DNA from: Verrucomicrobiales bacterium
GTDB lineage: Bacteria; Verrucomicrobiota; Verrucomicrobiia; Verrucomicrobiales; SLCJ01
Direction of reading: 5' to 3'
Assembly (NCBI GenBank): GCA_007125835.1
Contig: SLCJ01000272.1
Coordinates: forward strand, 1-6,413
Length of the DNA: 6,413 nt
Positions within the stretch are counted from its first letter, which is position 1, and every line of letters begins with the position of its first letter. Below, piece by piece: positions 5,089 through 6,413 of the stretch. The notes beneath the pieces were generated by a model. It was not told the origin of the DNA, did no database searches, and saw nothing but the letters and a program-made list of their open reading frames with translations. The position numbers and the translations under genes are program-made.

Positions 5089-6413
5089 TCAAAGGCGGCG
5101 CCAGACGCGGTTGTGTTTGGCGAGGAGATCGTCGGCTTCGGGTGGCCCCCACGAGCCGGCGGGGTAGTTGGTGACGGGGGGTGCGTGGGAGGTGTCGTTC
5201 CAGGCGGAGTGGATTTTGTCGATGAAGGCCCAGGCGGTTTCGACTTCGTCGCGGCGGGCGAAAAGGGTGGCATCGCCGGCCATGGCGTCGAGGAGGAGTC
5301 GTTCGTAGGCCTCGGGGCTGGCTTTGCCGAAGCTTGAGGTGTAGCGGAAGTCCATTTTCACGCTTTCCATGCGGAGGCTTGCGCCTGGGAGCTTGGATGT
5401 GATGCGCAGGGCGTGTCCTTCGTCGGGTTGGATTCGGATGACGAGTTCATTTTCGCGACCGTCGGCGTCCTGGCGGTTGAAGAGCACGCCGGGCGGTTTT
5501 TTGAAGTGGACGGAGATTTCCGTGGCTTTTTTGGGGAGTCGCTTGCCCATGCGGATGTAGAAGGGCACTCCGGCCCATCGCCAGTTGTCGATGAACAGCT
5601 CGAGGGCGACGTATGTTTCGGTGGTAGAGTCTGAGGGGATGCGGTCCTCTTCGAGATATCCGGGAACGTCGGAACCGAGGATGGAGCCGCCAGTATATTG
5701 GCTGCGCACGACGTGGCGTGCCACATCTTGTGGCGAGTTGAAGGGGCGAAGCGAGCGCAGGACGTTGACTTTGGCATCGCGGACGCCATCGGCGCTCAGA
5801 TCGACCGGAGGTTCCATGGCGACGAGGCTGAGGAGTTGGAGGAGGTGGTTTTGGACCATGTCGCGGAGGGCACCTGCGGTGTCGTAGTAGCCGCCGCGAC
5901 CGCCTTCCATGCCGAGATCTTCGGAGCAGGTGATTTGAACGTGGTCGATGTGTGTATTTTTCCAGAGTGGTTCGAAGATGGCGTTGGCGAAACGCAGGAC
6001 CATGATGTTTTGCGCGGTTTCCTTGCCGAGGTAGTGGTCGATACGGAAGGTGTCGCGCTCGTGAAATGTCCGTGCGACGGCTTGGTTGAGTGCGCGTGCG
6101 CTTGCGAGGTCGGTGCCGAAGGGTTTTTCGACGATCACGCGCGACCAGGATGTGGGGTCGGCTGGTTGGTGTAGTCCGGCATTTCGGAGGTGCCCGAGAA
6201 TGGGTTCGAAGTATTCGGGTGCGGAGGCGAGGTAGAACAAGCGGTTCGGGCAGCCGCCGCGGATTTGTTCGATTTCGCGGAGGTGTTCTGCTAGGGAGTG
6301 GTAGCCTTCTTCGTCGTCGAAGCCGCTGCGATGGTAGTGAATTTGGCGGGAAAAGGGCTCCCAGACATTGTCGCTTGGGTTCTGGCGCGAGACGCGTTGG
6401 TTCATCTCGCGGA
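5089..6413 (-). CDS. zwf: Glucose-6-phosphate 1-dehydrogenase (5' partial)
   Basis: The frame stays open to the window edge and 440 residues are seen. The N-terminal ~60-70 residues with the NADP-binding GxxGDL loop lie outside, so the ATG at 6405 is internal. The enzyme oxidises glucose-6-phosphate to 6-phosphogluconolactone with NADP+, the entry step of the oxidative pentose phosphate pathway, in the cytoplasm. Counting from that ATG, the visible landmarks are RLFYLASAPEYF (55-66), RVIVEKPFGTDL (89-100), the active-site signature FRIDHYLGKETAQN (120-133), EDLGMEGGRGGYYDTAGALRDM (162-183) for substrate contact, NHLLQLLSLVAMEPP (186-200), and in the C-terminal domain WAGVPFYIRMGKRLPKK and YERLLLDAMAGDATLFARRDE. 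The protein ends WGPPEADDLLAKHNRVWRRL. No frameshift or missing catalytic residue is seen. The unrecognised small gene begins one base after its stop. Confidence 0.97.
   Translation of the reverse strand, partial: REMNQRVSRQNPSDNVWEPFSRQIHYHRSGFDDEEGYHSLAEHLREIEQIRGGCPNRLFYLASAPEYFEPILGHLRNAGLHQPADPTSWSRVIVEKPFGTDLASARALNQAVARTFHERDTFRIDHYLGKETAQNIMVLRFANAIFEPLWKNTHIDHVQITCSEDLGMEGGRGGYYDTAGALRDMVQNHLLQLLSLVAMEPPVDLSADGVRDAKVNVLRSLRPFNSPQDVARHVVRSQYTGGSILGSDVPGYLEEDRIPSDSTTETYVALELFIDNWRWAGVPFYIRMGKRLPKKATEISVHFKKPPGVLFNRQDADGRENELVIRIQPDEGHALRITSKLPGASLRMESVKMDFRYTSSFGKASPEAYERLLLDAMAGDATLFARRDEVETAWAFIDKIHSAWNDTSHAPPVTNYPAGSWGPPEADDLLAKHNRVWRRL

Noticed and set aside
5698..6174. Plus-strand open frame of 158 codons inside zwf
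   Set aside because: It is antisense to a strongly conserved zwf region and shows only V/A/G/E-rich shadow composition.
1..6413. CRISPR arrays, tRNA or rRNA genes, phage or defence genes
   Set aside because: No regularly spaced repeats, no recognisable tRNA cloverleaf or rRNA segment, and no such protein families were seen on either strand.

Overview
The window is GC-rich bacterial chromosome, densely coded and mostly on the minus strand. A periplasmic Mip/FkpA-type FKBP with a signal peptide, an NADH dehydrogenase subunit A and a REP-associated tyrosine transposase (RAYT) point to a Gram-negative bacterium. The transposase type and overall flavour remind me of Verrucomicrobiota (Opitutae-like). 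This is an impression, not a demonstrated placement.

Layout: (1) 1-471, plus strand: the C-terminal end of an SLC13/DASS-type anion:sodium symporter, cut by the window edge. (2) 2907 down to 425, minus strand: three genes in one direction, namely a secreted FKBP peptidyl-prolyl isomerase, an FAD-dependent oxidoreductase resembling the C-terminal (oxidase) domain of MnmC, and an MnmM/YtqB-type SAM methyltransferase. The last two overlap by 23 bp, and the methyltransferase end overlaps the convergent transporter by 47 bp. (3) 4034-3069, minus: a RAYT (Y1/HUH) transposase. (4) 4177-4551, plus: nuoA, alone. (5) 4552-4763: a gene-free stretch full of short repeats and a hairpin. (6) 6413 down to 4764, minus: zwf (glucose-6-phosphate dehydrogenase, N-terminus beyond the window), followed one base later by a small unrecognised 107-residue gene.

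Two points stand out. First, the oxidoreductase and methyltransferase look like a two-gene counterpart of bifunctional MnmC. The oxidase half is MnmC-like and the methylase half belongs to a different, non-homologous-domain family (MnmM), together capable of taking cmnm5U34 to nm5U34 to mnm5U34 in tRNA. Second, nuoA lies between two diverged same-orientation copies of an AT-rich bipartite element built around two ACCAG boxes. One copy is directly upstream of the RAYT gene and the other contains a strong inverted repeat, so they are candidate substrates or passengers of that transposase.

All family calls come from reading motifs in the translated sequence. No database search was run.
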